Positions 10,182 to 24,039 of a stretch of DNA of 64,000 nt are shown one piece after another; position 1 is the first letter of the stretch, and every line of letters begins with the position of its first letter. The notes beneath the pieces were generated by a model. It saw only the letters and a program-made list of their open reading frames with translations, was not told the DNA's origin and made no database searches. The DNA is from Atrichornis clamosus (taxonomy: Eukaryota > Chordata > Aves > Passeriformes > Menuridae). Position numbers and translations under genes: made by a program. The stretch covers positions 1-64,000 of the forward strand of contig WBMZ01011599.1 of assembly GCA_013400975.1 (NCBI GenBank), read 5' to 3'.

Positions 10182-12574
10182 TAGAAAAAGCGATTTGTAG
10201 TAACTATCAAAATAATGTGATTATTTTGTGTATCTGGATGGACAAAATATTTAATATGTCATCTCAAATGATTAACACATGCCATCGCAGATTACTTTCT
10301 CTCTAGAAGGTAACACACAGGAGCAGTACAGTGCATATTCCCCTGGAGGCTCAGATTTGTGACTTTATACAATTCAAATGCAATTGTATGAAAAGGCAGA
10401 AAAGATCAATTGGAGTTTCTGTTTGAAATAGCTATTGTTTTTTTCCCTATGGTCAGATAAAAAGTGATAAAGTCATAATTATGATGGGACATTCAAATTA
10501 ACTCAAAAAAGCCCTCCCCCCTCTGCTCACTTTTCAGTTACTTTGACTGAAATGATTTTATTTTTTTTGGTTTTGTTCTTAATATGGAAAGGAGCCCACA
10601 GTCCTCTGGATGGATTTTTTCCTATATTGATTCTGGTTCAAGTTCTATAGATAATTGTTTATCCATTCAGTATTAAGCACATAAGAAAACACTTGAGTAA
10701 AGAAAAAAACAAAGGTGAGAGAAATGGCCCATGGAAGTGTGATTTAAATCAGAAAAGAGACATACCATTCTGAAAAATGGGATTGCTTTTATTGGCAATT
10801 TATAATTATAGTCTAAAGTGTTATTAATTTATCTGTACTACTGCTCAGAGACAACAAAACATCCCTATCTTATCAACACTGTCTACTGCAGAAATCCAAA
10901 ACAGCCCCAAACTAGCTCCTATGAAGAAGTTTAAAATGCGTATATAATTTGGGAGATGAAATGCTTTGGTGAAAGCTTAAAAATGAATTTCTGAACAGAC
11001 TTCAAGCTACTCCATGTAATATAATTTCATGTGGTTGTCATTTCTGCTTTTATTGCTCAGTGAGTGGTGAGACATTGTGTGACTAGACAAGTTTTATCTT
11101 GCTGGAAGAGTTCTTAAGAAGACTGTTTTACACATTTTTCTGAAACGTCAGTTATTTTCTAGTTAAATCAAGTTTCCAATGAGCTTTTTTAGGAAGCTTT
11201 CACTACTACCTTTCATTCCCTCAGAACTTAAAAGTTAGGTTCAAATCTCACCTTGAATACTCACTCAATACTGCTTTATATTTTCTCTATGATATTTATA
11301 GAAAACTGAATTTGGAAACACAAAGCCTGTAGTTAGAAGGACATGAGGGCTGAGGTAAAAAGCACCATCAAAGGAGGCACCTGGTGGGATAGAACCTTGC
11401 CATATGCACTATGATTCTCTAGCAGGCCACATTAAAAAAGGATCTAAGTAGGTATCCTGGTGTGCCTAAGCCCTAGAAAAAGAATATTGTATAATATTTG
11501 CTTTTTTGTATGCCTTTTATCACTTTCCTCGGTTTGTGTCACAACATTAGTGTCTTCTTAATGCTGTTTTATAGTGTGAATTAGACTTTTTTTCTTTTGC
11601 TGATAGTACACATCTTGCCAGAAGTGTGTAAGTTGTGATTGGAGCATGCCTCCTGAGTAAACTGTATTTGCAGTCTCTGGTTAATTTTGAATTGTTGGGA
11701 GAAGTAAGTCTGTGTTTTTGCTAGGAGTTACATTGTTCTGTGCATTGACAGCTGAATCCAAATGTGCCACAGTACAGTAGAAGACATAACCATTATTTTA
11801 TGGAAAAAACGCAGTTGATGGTTGTTTTCCTCCTTAGTACAGTTTGTTTTGGGAGTGAACAACTTCTTCCTTTTGAGACTGTACAGAGTATCCCCTTCTT
11901 CCTCATCAAGTCAGCAGCTCTCCCCTGCCTGTGTCACTAGGGAGTCCCTGAGACTTTGTGCACTTCAGCATTTCAGCTTTGTGTTCACCAGTTTCCTAAT
12001 TTAAAAATTAGCTGAGAAATTATATGGTTAAATCAAAACCCTTGAAAAAAGCATTCAATTAAATGGTCATGTTAAAAATGCAGGACTGAAAAAATATTAT
12101 TTTAATTTTACTTTTACTTTTGTCTTGATTATTAACAGCCTTTTTACAAAAGTTTTGTGTGTTTCCATTGATGGAAAATCCTGTTATTTTCCAACTTATT
12201 TATTTTCCACATCCACAGGAGTGTCTGCATCAAGAGAGGACTGGTTAAGGTGCTGTACCGCACAAGGAGATGGGCATAAAGGGTTGCATTTCCTTAGACT
12301 GTGTCCCACGTGATCCTTTTGGGAGCACCCCCATGGGACTTGAAAAACTAGCAGGAGGAATCAAGCTGTAAGGAGGCAATAGCAAGAATTTAATGTCTTT
12401 TGGATCCATCCTGGTTTGTAAGGGGCTGTGGAATCCATCAGGCTGGAAATCACTATAAATATGCCTGTTTTCTGCTCTCATAAATTGTGCTTCTCCATAG
12501 AATACTGAAATAAGCAGATGCCACTGAGGATAATCAAGCATAGCATCTTCTCCTCATATTTTAATATAAACTAG
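10182..12574. other. Non-coding AT-rich stretch, no gene seen
   Basis: No convincing gene. Frames at 11822-12004 and 12125-12313 (plus) and 12245-12541 (minus) are short and featureless. A tRNA B-box-like string at about 11238-11248 lacks a matching A box or cloverleaf. No repeat family recognised. Confidence 0.6.
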
Positions 12575-12590
12575 CTTATCAGCTGATAAG
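12575..12590. promoter_or_regulatory. Palindrome of two GATA sites around an E-box
   Basis: cttatcagctgataag is a 16-bp perfect palindrome. It reads as TTATC (inverted GATA), a central CAGCTG E-box (12580-12585) overlapping both sites, and TGATAA. Composite E-box and GATA elements are known from haematopoietic enhancers, but with a spacer of several bases; here the motifs overlap. A candidate binding site by sequence only. Confidence 0.35.
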
Positions 12591-12877
12591 AAAAAAGATG
12601 CATGTGGTATAATCAAGAAAAATGAGATAAATATTAGCATACTAAATCACCTCTACCCATAAATATTATTCTGAGCATTCAGCATTTAAAGGTGAGAATG
12701 TCCTTTGTGAAGAGAAGCAAACTTCTGTGTATGTAAAAGAAAATTAGCTCAACAAGTAATTTTCTATATTCTCTTTGTAATTATCTTTGATACTGAGCAA
12801 GAATTCTCTCTTTCAGAGTCTAACTTTTATCTACCACTCTGTCCTTGGATTAAAACACTCTTTATGGCATCCCATTT
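12591..12877. other. Short non-coding spacer
   Basis: AT-rich sequence between the GATA palindrome and the X-box-like site; nothing else recognised. Confidence 0.55.
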
Positions 12878-12891
12878 GTTGCCATGGTAAT
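12878..12891. promoter_or_regulatory. RFX X-box-like site
   Basis: GTTGCCATGGTAAT matches the RFX X-box pattern (GTTGCCATGGYAAC) at all but the last base, and contains both imperfect inverted half-sites. X-boxes drive cilia genes and MHC class II genes near promoters. No promoter is visible here, so this could be a distal element or chance. Confidence 0.35.
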
Positions 12892-15800
12892 GAATGTAAT
12901 GACAGATTCAACATTGTGGATTCTCTGGAAGAAACATTATAGGGGAAAGAGTCGGGAGGAAAAAAAAAGCAAATATTGAATTTGAGGAGATTTCTTTTGG
13001 AATTAGCAATTGTGAGAAAAATGGATCTTGGCTGAAAGAAGAATGGCTTAGAATTTAATGTGCACCCAAGATTTTGAGTCTGTAAAATTCGTTTTTGGAT
13101 TTTTTTTGTTTATTTGTTTTTGGTTTTTTATTAATATAAGAAAACTGCATTTTGCATTTTTATTATTGTAATGAGCAACTGCTCATGCCATGGAGTCTGT
13201 TGAAGCCTCTTTGTGCTTGTGCAAAAACTGCTTTAGAAGGAATGTTATCTTGCTGCTCTGGAGGTGGTTAGTGAATGAATGAAGAGTCCTTTCACTTGCC
13301 ATATAGACTATGTTTCCAGTAGAATATATCCACATTTCGTCAAGATTTGGGGTGGGTTTTTTTTGTAATATTGCAGTACTGATTAATTTTCAGCTCGTGA
13401 CTTGTCTAGACCATCTTGTCCTAGAGCCTTTACAAAACTCAGCTGTTTTGATAGCTGTTCCAGGATCTGCTCTGGACTTTATTTGATTAACCTTTTTACG
13501 GTTCTGCAAGAGGCAATGCCATCACCTGCTCTCGTGTAGTGCAATCCTTCCGGGAGGAGTCCCACGTGGGTGTGCACAGCACAGCACAACCTGGGCAACA
13601 GGGAGCATCACCTAAGCTGAAAATGTTGTGCGGAGTCCTTAGGAATGAGAGAAGAGGGGTTGCGGGGAGCAGGTGATTTGACATCCGTGATTACATTTGG
13701 AACATCACGGTACCTAAAGTTTAGTCCCACGGTCAGCAGGCCCATATAGGATTTCAGTCCCACCCTCTCTAAGTAACCATTAATATCCAAAATAACATGT
13801 ATTCCCTGATTGTAAAGGTGTCATCCATGACATGTAGAGCCCACAAGACTTTTACACTCTACAGTTTTTTATCTATAAATGTGTGCTTTGATCAGGTTAG
13901 TGATCCGCATTTTAATGGATCAGGCAGCCCTAATTAATTATTGATGCTTTGTATTTAATGTTTTATGACGAAGCAGTAAGGAAAAAGCTTTCCATGCGGA
14001 TAGTAAAAATATTTTGATGTGGTTTTTGGCCAGAGTTTTGTCAAATGGAGTAAATTATCTTGAAGACACAGTATTCTAGCAAAGTAGAGATATAAATTAT
14101 ATTTGGCAACACTAGCAATCATCATCCTTCAAAAAAAGTCTTTGTTAAGGATATTTTTTTAGCATCTTAGGTTATATTATTAATACTGCAACCTATAGAC
14201 AGGTTTGATTTGTGTTTTTTTCTTTTAACACTGCAACTTCTGAGAGAGAACTCATAAACACGTCTATCTGGTGTTTGTCATGAATTTGTAATTTTCCATT
14301 CCTGGTGGAATATTGTGTGAAAATCAGTGAGAAAAATGTCAGTGGACAGACATAATCAAGGACTAAATAAAAAATTTTGAGTTAGCGTCTACTTTGTTGG
14401 AAACAAATTCCCCCCTTTTTTCAGAAAGTAAATTTATTGAGAAAATGGGAATTGAGTTTAACATGCTCACTTGTGACATTATTTTTATAATCACATGTAA
14501 CTTCCAGTGAGATAAGGAAAACAGAAAGTTTCCTTACATTAAGTGTCCTGCACTGATCACCTCACACATGATGAAATCAAATTCATCCCACAATTGATGT
14601 GGAACAGGATCTGTTCCCAAAATATTCTCGTTTGCTCAATCTGTTACCCATATTGATAAACTTATTTTCATCGCTCTTTTTATTCAACAGAGGAATTTTT
14701 ACACAGCTACTGAAAATACTTCTCATGGCATTTGCACTTCGGGTGCTTAATCAAGTTAAAATGTGTGGCCTCCTCTTGAGGAGGAAAGAAATTAATGGTT
14801 TCAACATTTGTGAATTGACACAAGCTATGGGGTCTTTTCAAGACTAGATTTTGTAAGGATGAAAAAATGGCGTTGTGATGTGGAAAGAGTTATTCAAATA
14901 GAGAGATATTCAAATATCACCTGTTTGAGAGCTTCTGTCTTGTTGCAAGAGCAGGAGAAGTTCTTGTAGGGAGTGGGGAAAGGGAAGTTTTACCTCCCCA
15001 TATCTTCCTGAGCTCATGTGTGAGCACTTATCTTGGGGTTTGGTCTGCTCTGTCTTGTGTTGGTTGTTTCGGGAGGCTGAAATTGAGATCCAGAAAAGGA
15101 CATCTGTTGAAGCCACGGCTGAGATGCATCCTTGCAGTTTTGTACTCGGGGCTGTAGTATATGCAGACTTGGTGCTAGACTGGTCACTGCACTCTCTGGA
15201 ATCACTCATAACTGGTGCTTAATGCGTTTCAGTGAAAGGAAGGGTTGCTTGGCTTGTGCTGCTGAAGTGGATGGTTTTACTGGCAATGTTTGCTGTGCTT
15301 TTTTTTTCTTCTAGTAACAAGCTAACACCAGCCACCTTAACATCATTGAGCAACCCTTCAAAACTATGCCCATCAATGGGTAGGAGACAACTGAAAGTTA
15401 TTTCACCTTTCAAATCATTCTTAAGCTTTTCTATTTGATTGAAGATATACAGTCACTGAATAAATGTCTTTACATGTGTGAGAATTTGAATCAACATATT
15501 TGTTTGGCTTTTAAAGATATGAGAGTGAAGAATAGAGTTCATCTGACTTTTAGAAAACAAAGGCAGAGGCCCTCTAATTGCTGCAGTCCTTTGACTAATT
15601 ACCTCTTATAGCTATGGCTAAGCTGTAATTGATTCTGTAATAATTGGGTGTTACCAGGAAGGATGACTATCAGAAAGAACATCTTTGGTAGGAAAGCTTT
15701 CCAAGCCAGGTACACTGTCATTATTCAAGGACAGAGAGCTTTGAAACACAAGCATGTAAGAAGGTCAGGCAGAGCAATTATTTTGGTTAGAATAACCCTT

Positions 15801-18727
15801 CTCTGGAATGTTATTGCTTGTTGTGCTCCACACACAGCTCTGGTCAGTCGGGGAATGGCCAACAAGCTTCTGCCCCTGACTCCTGGCGTGAGCCAAAGCA
15901 CATGTGAAGCTGTTGGAAAGAGGCAGCTTTCTGACAGTAAATGGGAACCTCTGAAGATTTCTGCATCAAGCAAGAATTTTCAAATGTGAATTAATAAGAA
16001 TGTCTCACAGAGTTCAGGGTGTTGGATTTTAAGTATTTTTTTAAAAGTCTGGCTGTTAAATCTTGCAATATCTGATCTGTAAAGCAGGATAGTTGATGCA
16101 GGGGCATGAGACTGCAGGTGTTTATAGTTCTGCTAAAGAATTTGAGTCTTCAGTGTTCTAAGATCATGGTGGAGCTGGAGTTCAGGACAAAGAGTTACAG
16201 AGGAGATGCTGGCTTCCAACTGAGAACGTCTCATTTTCCATATACTGTAAGATAAAAAACTATACTAAAAACTTCCATGTATGTTTTCAGTTTCTTAAGA
16301 CTCAAGGTAAAAATTTGCCTGAATTCTTGAAATTCCTTGCTTTACAAATTTTACTTCTATTTCTTGCAAGAAGTGGTAAAGACAGCATGTATGCATATAC
16401 ATTTTGACCAAAAAAATAAAAAAGATGCTACAAATTGCAGAGGACAGACAGCTTTTTTGGTAATTTTTTTGTTTGTTTTTTAGTGCCAGAGTGGCACCTG
16501 GAAATGTTTCAGAAATAAGGTTCTTGGTTTTTTCCTTTCTCTGACTGGCAGTGGGAAAATTATTCTAATAAAGTAGGTAAATATTATAGAGCAAGCAAAT
16601 GGAAATGCATTGAATCAAAGCTTCATATGAAACTTGGTCCTAGAGACACACAGCGTAGAAACTGAACAGTCCAAAAATATTTCTGGAGAGTGGTTCTGAT
16701 CACCTGGGGAATTGAGAACTGTTGTTGCAGTTGTAGCTGATATTTTTGGTAGGTCCATCCGCTTCCTTGTGGTTCGACATTGGAAGGCAACACCACATAT
16801 CTGTTTACACAGAGGCAGAACATTGCAACATATACCTGGGCTTTACTGAACAGATATGAGTAAAATCTTCAAATCATGTCCTAGAATGCTCTGGGCTCAG
16901 ATTAAAAAACATAGCAACACCTGGGCTGTGTTCTGCAGTGGCACAGATTCCCATATGTGCAAGAACACCTATGCAGTCAGGGCTCTGGAGGGGTTATCTC
17001 CAGAATACAGGAGTACCTGTTTCAAAACATGACTGACACCTCTAACTGGCTACTGATAGAAATGTTTTCTCCTAAAGTGGAACCACACTGAAATACGTGT
17101 AAGACCTGAGGATAATGAAGCAAGTAAGGAAAACCACAGGAAGCTTGCTTATTTTGGGTAATTTTTTGTTGATTTTCTCTATAGTACCTGGAAAATGCAG
17201 GGTAGGAATCATAGGTAGACTGTTGTAGCAGTGAGAAAGAAATTCTAAGGGTGTTCCAGCCATGAACATTTGAGAGGAATAGCTATACACTATCCTGGAA
17301 CTATGGATAGATAATTAGAAGAGGAATAATAGTATTTGTTTAGAATCTCTGTATAAAGGAGAATAATGTTGTATATGTTAGCATTCACATATAAGTGAGG
17401 GATTGGAGTTTGAGTGTGCTTCTTGATAATTTATTACTTTTTTTATTCAGAAACGAATAATGCAAAATGATTCTTAAAAAATCAAGTAAATCACTGTGTA
17501 GCAACAGCTCTGCACTAAACAAATTGCTACTGCTGGCAGAGAAACTTACTGTAATCTTAAATTCTTCTCTACCCCAAGTAGGAAATCAGACTTGCTACAG
17601 GCACAAAGACGCCAGTGGAGTGGGGAGCAGGCTCTGTAAAGCAGACAAGAGACAGAATTCTGTGTAAAACTAGGGATAGAAGAGGAGAGAGAGCAGTGGG
17701 GGTTGCATATACTTACAAAGATACTGCCTCCCGAGCAGAAATGGGTCACGTTGGGTGGAAATAAATTAACCTCAGGACAACAGGAGAGTGACCTGATAAA
17801 ATGTGATATACTGAAAAGGAGGGACAAGATCCGTGGGTGGGGGAGGGAGGATGATCTGTGTGGTGAACACTGCAGCTGACAGATGAAGGGCAGAGTACAG
17901 CCAAACAAGGGGACAAACTTGCAAGTGATTAAATAGACTATTCAAAAGACATTAAGTTCCTCTGGAAGACAGATGGAGCTGACATTAGGAGAAGAAACCT
18001 GCAAATAGAAATGGGAGGAGCAACTGAACTTTGGGTTTCTCCCTAGAGGAGAATTTTATGTAGTTTTTTGTTTATTTTTTTTTAACAGAATTAGCAAAGC
18101 AGATGACAGACTCATAGAGCAGTGATGGCTTTGCTTTTATTAACTTCCAGTAGATCTTGTCTGCGTGCAGATCTGATCTCCACCCTCCTGTGAACCACAA
18201 GTGTCTGGTGCACCAGATGCGTACACTGATTAATTTGTGTTAACATTAGTATGTGTGACAACTTTGGCTGAATATCACTAATAACTGTTTGGTGCGCGAT
18301 TACCTGGGTTTACTGTGAGAAAAGATCAGGGTGACTTTTATTGATTATTGTATGTTATGGCTACATGTACATGATAAGCATTTGGAAAAGGCCTCTGCTA
18401 CGCAACTCAGATGTGAGCCCAGAGTTTGATTCTCCCCTCTAATTTGGATGTATTCAGTTTTGACTTGGCTCATTATGAATGGAGAGACCAGCTGCAAAAT
18501 TCAGATGCTGTTCTAAATTTGGAATCTGAAACTTGCCAGAGGTCAGGGACTTTCAGAGATAAAAGTGAGGTTTAGAGCTCTCTCTAATAGGAAGATAATA
18601 TATATTTTAGAAGGAATGACTCCATACTTCCTCTCATCTGTGATTGACCAGGTACATCACACAGCGAAGGTTTTTACAAAAACTCTGTGTGTATGATCCT
18701 CAGTGACAGGTCTGTGTATTTCCTGGA
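12892..18727. other. Non-coding stretch, no gene seen
   Basis: No recognisable gene. Overlapping frames near 14910-15440 and 15648-15989 occur on both strands with no domain and look like chance in a locally less AT-rich stretch. A further palindromic E-box (cccacgtggg) lies at 13561-13570. Minus-strand frames such as 17546-17908 (120 codons) are Cys- and Ser-rich without a recognisable fold. No repeat family identified with confidence. Confidence 0.55.
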
Positions 18728-18790
18728 TCAAATTCTGATCTTTTACTGTCCCAAGTCAGTTGTAAATCTGTCATATTTCCATTAGGCATG
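18728..18790. repeat. Possible old amniote dispersed-repeat fragment
   Basis: The order of 'aaattctgatctt', 'ttgtaaatc' and nearby words resembles the core of a high-copy ancient amniote repeat that carries 'gattctgatctc' followed by 'gtgtaaatcaggagtaac'. The resemblance is partial and from memory, and the family name is not known to me. A similar-looking scrap lies at about 25990-26035. Confidence 0.22.
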
Positions 18791-21700
18791 AGAACGGAGT
18801 AGCATAAAGGATCAGTATGTATGGCATATATGAGCATACACATCACTTATAATTGTAACATATAGAATTTGTGATTGCACATTACTCTGTACAAGTTCCT
18901 AAGGCTTCATCTGGAAAACAGTTTTAAGGCAGGATTTAGGCAGAATTAAGGTATTTCACTGCAAAACTGTAACCCAAAATAGATGTTTCAGCTCTTTGCT
19001 GTTTCTTGAACCAGGTTGCCTGTGGTTTTGACCTGATATTTTTTTGTAGGTGCCAGAAGAGTTGATGTCTACTTCTCACGGGGATCCTGGGTGACTGGTG
19101 TACACAAACTGCTTTACAGCTAGGCAGAATTATGCTCATCATCAGGAAATGCAGAGGTTTATTATTGGCATTTTTTTGTTGGCATTATTGGCATATTACT
19201 GTAGTCCAGGTCTTTCCATTTTAAACCCAAATGTCAAGCAATATTTTTGGGATCCTGTGGGAGCAAGAGTGGCAAACCAGGAAACCTACACAGCACCACC
19301 GAGAGTAACAAATTCATCTTGCTGGTCTGAGCTGACGCGCTGATTCATGGTACTGAAATTTTGCACGGTGCCAGTGTGATTCTGGGGAGCGGCACCCTCC
19401 AGAGGTTTGCCAGGAGGGGATGGGGAGGAGAGCACTGTGCCTGGGACACTGCTGCCAGGCACTGCTGAGCAGTTAAAACCCACACCGGGAGGGGAGCAGA
19501 CTCTGCCAGCACCCTCAGCCCTGAGGGATGGTTAAAGAGCGCAGCATGGAGCTGCTGCCAGGCTTGCCACTGACACTGCTAAAGGTCTGACACCGAGCTG
19601 AGACCTGAATCACTCAGGTGTCGCCCTGCATACATTTTTCAGGTGCTCCAAATGGGCATGCTGTTGGGTTTTTTTTCTACATCTTGTCCATGATCTATGG
19701 CTTACATCAAGGTTTCATGCATTTAAAGTACATCGCCTAGTGCTTCTTTTCCTTTGCTTTGTAATAAGCCAGCTTTGAATAGAGCCTATCTGGCTGTATT
19801 TTAATAGAATACTTTTTTCTTTAGGTAGTTTTTTGGAAAGATTGACTTTCTATCCCTCTTTGGAGAGGTTTTGCCTTTCCTGCTGTCCAGTAGCAGCCCC
19901 TTTCATCCCTAATTTTCATTATATTACTGAGATCAGAAAATCTGTATACTGATTCTGTGGACACAAATACACAATTTCATAAAAATTTAAGTGGCTTTCA
20001 GTGTGGAATATTTAACTGTGTAAAACCATTAATGAGTTTGCTGTCTTATGGAGGGTGGGCTTGTTGCTGTGGTGTGGAGGAGGTGATTCCCGTGGTCAGC
20101 ACTTTCTGGAAGAGAGCAGACACAGGGAAATGTAACAGCTGATTCTGGGTGGCAAGTGTTGAAATCAATGAAGAAAGCTAAGAAGACATCCAGAAAAAAA
20201 TTGGAATTGGTGAAAGAGACTCAAGATGTGGAAAATTGAATCACTGCAAAATATAACTGATATAGCAAACAGAAATGAAAATCTTATTGGAAGACTGGCT
20301 CAAGGGACTTGCAATTGGCATAGAAAATTTTGTGCCTGAGTCAGTGGCTTGAATTTGCACACATGACCATGGTTGAAAAACCTTTAAAATGTTCTTTTGT
20401 TTATTTCCTTGTGTTGATACAATGTGAATTGCTATGATACTTTTTCTGCAGTAATTTTGACAGCCCAAAAACTTGAGGCCAGATGCACAAATGTGTTTAG
20501 GTGCTCAGTGTGCATTAAGCATGTTCGCAGTGCAGTTAATCACATACTTAAAATACATGCAAAACCTTAAATTTCTGTAGTGTCTGAATGAACCTTGTGT
20601 CACACCAGTCAGTCAAGCAGGACTATCTGACTGAGCGGAGTCCTAATTACTCTGGATTGTTTGTGCTCCAGCGTTTGTGCCACTCCAGATGTAAAATAAC
20701 TCTTCACATTTATTGGAATAAACTGGGATACGCTGAAAACAATTGACTTCTTAATTACTTTGTAATTTTTCATAAATAAATGTGCAGTTATTTTGCAAGC
20801 TTTTTTTTCTATTAATTGTCTCTGTGAGAAATACAGAGCTGACATTTTAGACTGTCTTGAGTGTCTGAGGGAGTTCATACCTGGCTGAGGGATGCCTTGT
20901 GGGAGCACTTTTCTGGACTGTCTTTGTTGGCAGCTGGGAAGTGAGGATACTCTGATCTGTGCTGTGGGCAAGTTGTTTTGTTACCTTTTTCATTTGTTTT
21001 CTTTTGCTTTCTCTGTTGTGTGAGTGTGTTTGTATTTCTTTAAGCCTTTGATGATTCTGCCAGGTCTGTTCAGAGAGTGATCACTGCAGTCAGGAGAAGC
21101 AGACGAGGCTCCTTAGACCTTCACCCCATCTGCGGAACAACTCATGATGTAAAAACTCCCTGCGTTCAAACCTCACAGTCTGAACTAGAGTGGCTGACAG
21201 CAGTGCCAGGACAGTGTCAGGAGCCCCACAGACCACACCACTCACTCCCATGCAGTTTGGAAGCAGCTGCACGTTTTAATGGCACTCTTTAAGCTTCTTA
21301 CTAAATGAGTGCCACAAACCTCCAGGCAAAATACTGCTTTGGGGTGCACATTTTGGGAGGCAGGGTCAGACAGGGGTATTTGCCGTCACTAAATATGTCC
21401 TACCTCTATGTCCCCTCCTTGCCTTAATCCTCAGAGCACATATGACACTGCCTTAGTCATACTGTTAGGCAGAAGACCTACAGAAAGCCTTAACATAAAA
21501 AAATGAAGTTGATGTTTCAGTGCTGTTCGGAAGTACCCCAGGGATACAGCCTTTGTCTTCACCTAAGGACTCCTGCTTGCTGGCTCCATGCTGTGGTCCA
21601 TGGAGAATTGAGTTATAATTAAGCCTGGGTCAAACTGGCGCTGTAGAGGAAAGGAGCTTTGTTGCATTGAAGAATTTTCTGTGATGTCTGTGTATAAACT

Positions 21701-24039
21701 ATACAGCTTGCCTGTAATCTTACTTATTTTAGAACCAGGCCTAAGACAGAACTGACTGAACAGCTTTTTTTTTTGTGTGTAGGGGAAGGTGACAAGGATA
21801 TGCCAATTAGTGCAGCACTAAATTGGTCAATAACTTTGAGCTCAACACAGCTGTAAATAAATCTCAGAGCAGCTGTCATGCCCGTTCAGTGAGAAGTTCA
21901 GCGTCTGAAATGCTTGTCTAGAGACATGGCTGAGATCATGCCTTGTAGGCTAATCTGAAAAGAGGTCCTGGATGCAGTCTGATGGAAGGGTTGATCCATT
22001 CACATTAAATCAGGTGAGGTGAGAAGCAATTAGCAACTACTTGTTAGCTGAAACACTATGCACTACGTCCTTAGTGCATCTCCCAACAAACAGAATCCAC
22101 TGGGAATAAGAGCAGCAGTGGTTGCTGTTAGGCTTGATAAAGACATCAGGAGTGAATTTCACCTGCTCTTACAGCAGGATTTTTAATCTCTGCCTCAGTA
22201 GCAACCAGGTCAGCTGGAGAGGCAGCATCTAAATAGCTGCTCACTGACTTGTTTATGATGTCAGTAATATGAGCAGAAATCACAGAATGTTGAATTTTAG
22301 TTGCATTAATCTAGGCAAGACTTCTCTAAATCTTGACAGAGGGTGGAGATAAAGTCTCCTTGGATTTCATTTATTATGATGAGATGAACTATACACTAGG
22401 AGTGCCTGTAGTCTCAATTTCCTCTAAAAAGAAGGTGGATGAGTAGCTCTAAAAAGAAGGCAAATGTGTGTTGCAGAATTGCCTATAATTTAGTCCTATA
22501 AGATGGAAAACAGGTTGAATAACAGGGTCATGCCCATAGCTATGGATATCACTGCTGACTATATCTTCAATTATGCAGCTTTCAGAAGGTGTGCATTGGG
22601 GAATAATTTGTTTCCAGTGCTTCTCTGTTGCTAATTGCCTGCTATGACTGTATTTTCACCTATTGCATTTATATAATGTGTAGTCATCTTCAGCCAGCAC
22701 GGGTCAGTGTGACATCAATTAAAGCTCAAAATGAGGAAAGAAGTTTTATGAGAGAAGTATGGGGTTTTGTTTCCTCAAAATAAGCACTTAACTGGATTAA
22801 TGTGCACAGTGTTACCTATTGTGCTTCATTTAGTGTTTCCTGAATCATAACCAGGGTGACTAATGGTGCTGCAATCTTCACGGGAATGTAACTATTTGCA
22901 TGGCAGGTTGAAAAGAAGTCGACATTAGACAATTTCAAAGATAAAACCAAAATCAAGTTATGACTTGTGTCTCCATTCATTTCTCTGAGATTAGATCAGT
23001 GCAGTACTGGAATGTATTTATTTTATACACAGAACTTTAACCTACCACAGTCTTTCTGCCACAGGTGACAGTGAACCATCCATGGTTCATATAAAGTTCA
23101 AATTTAAACTCATAAATGTGTGATGAAAAGAGGAAAATCAGAGGAAGGGCTGGATTTCTGTTTTACTTCCTTCCTTACACTTGCTTTGTATACTTGCACA
23201 TGTTGTTGGAGGGTTATATTTCTGAAAAGGAGGCAGATAGCACATCTGGGAATATGTTGTTTTCCTTTCAAGTTTGCTTCTAGTATCTGAATCCTTTTAG
23301 TTGTTATGAAGGGCTCATGTGAGAGGAATTAATGCAATTACAATCACGAAGAAGATCTCATGGAGCAATGCCTTATTTTTATGGTTGGGGTAACTGACTG
23401 CCTTACTCCCAGTTATGGAAATCCAGGCTAAAGGAAATTGCATTGACAAGGAGCTCATCTTCAAGCTCCAAAGCAGAACAAGCTACACCTGCCTCATTTG
23501 TGGCAAAACTTAAACCTCCAGTCATGACAACTGCCTATGGAGCTTGTAGTTTTTGCCAGGGTTTCACAGCTGGGAAAGATGCAGGTTGGAATTCTTTCTC
23601 TCTTCAGCTTAAAACTGTTTCTTCTTCTCTTTATCACAAACAGATTACTCCCACGTTGCAGGAAATTTTATATATTTGAGTAGAGCTATTGTGGACATCT
23701 TGCCTTCCCTAGCCAAAATAAATGGCACTCTAGCACTTTTTTCTTATATTTGCTAACATTTCCTGAGGTGCTGGTTATTCTCCTTCTCTGGAATCCATCC
23801 AGCCAGTCCATCTCATTCTCCCTTGAACTGCAGCATGGAGCCCTGTGACAGATAAGTGCCTTGTGCCACTAATTTCTCAAGGCTGCCCTGCTGGGTAGCA
23901 GAACATTGATGCACTTCACACATCTCTCATGTGACACTTGTTCATTCACCTCAGGATATTTTTTGCCTTTCTCTCAGTTGATATTATCTAGTTGCTCTCT
24001 TGACCTGCTCCTTCACCTCCAGTCCCTCACCTGGAGTTG
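18791..24039. other. Non-coding stretch, no gene seen
   Basis: No recognisable gene or complete repeat. A slightly GC-richer part (19330-19620) carries short frames on both strands without domains. Frames at 20609-20971 (minus) and 21077-21292 (plus) also lack features. The last few hundred bases before 24040 may belong to the old LINE that follows but are too diverged to assign. Confidence 0.55.

Noticed and set aside
11230..11260. tRNA-like B box (ggttcaaatct) as a tRNA gene or tRNA-derived SINE
   Set aside because: No A box at the right distance, no cloverleaf and no SINE body recognised; single-motif similarity only.
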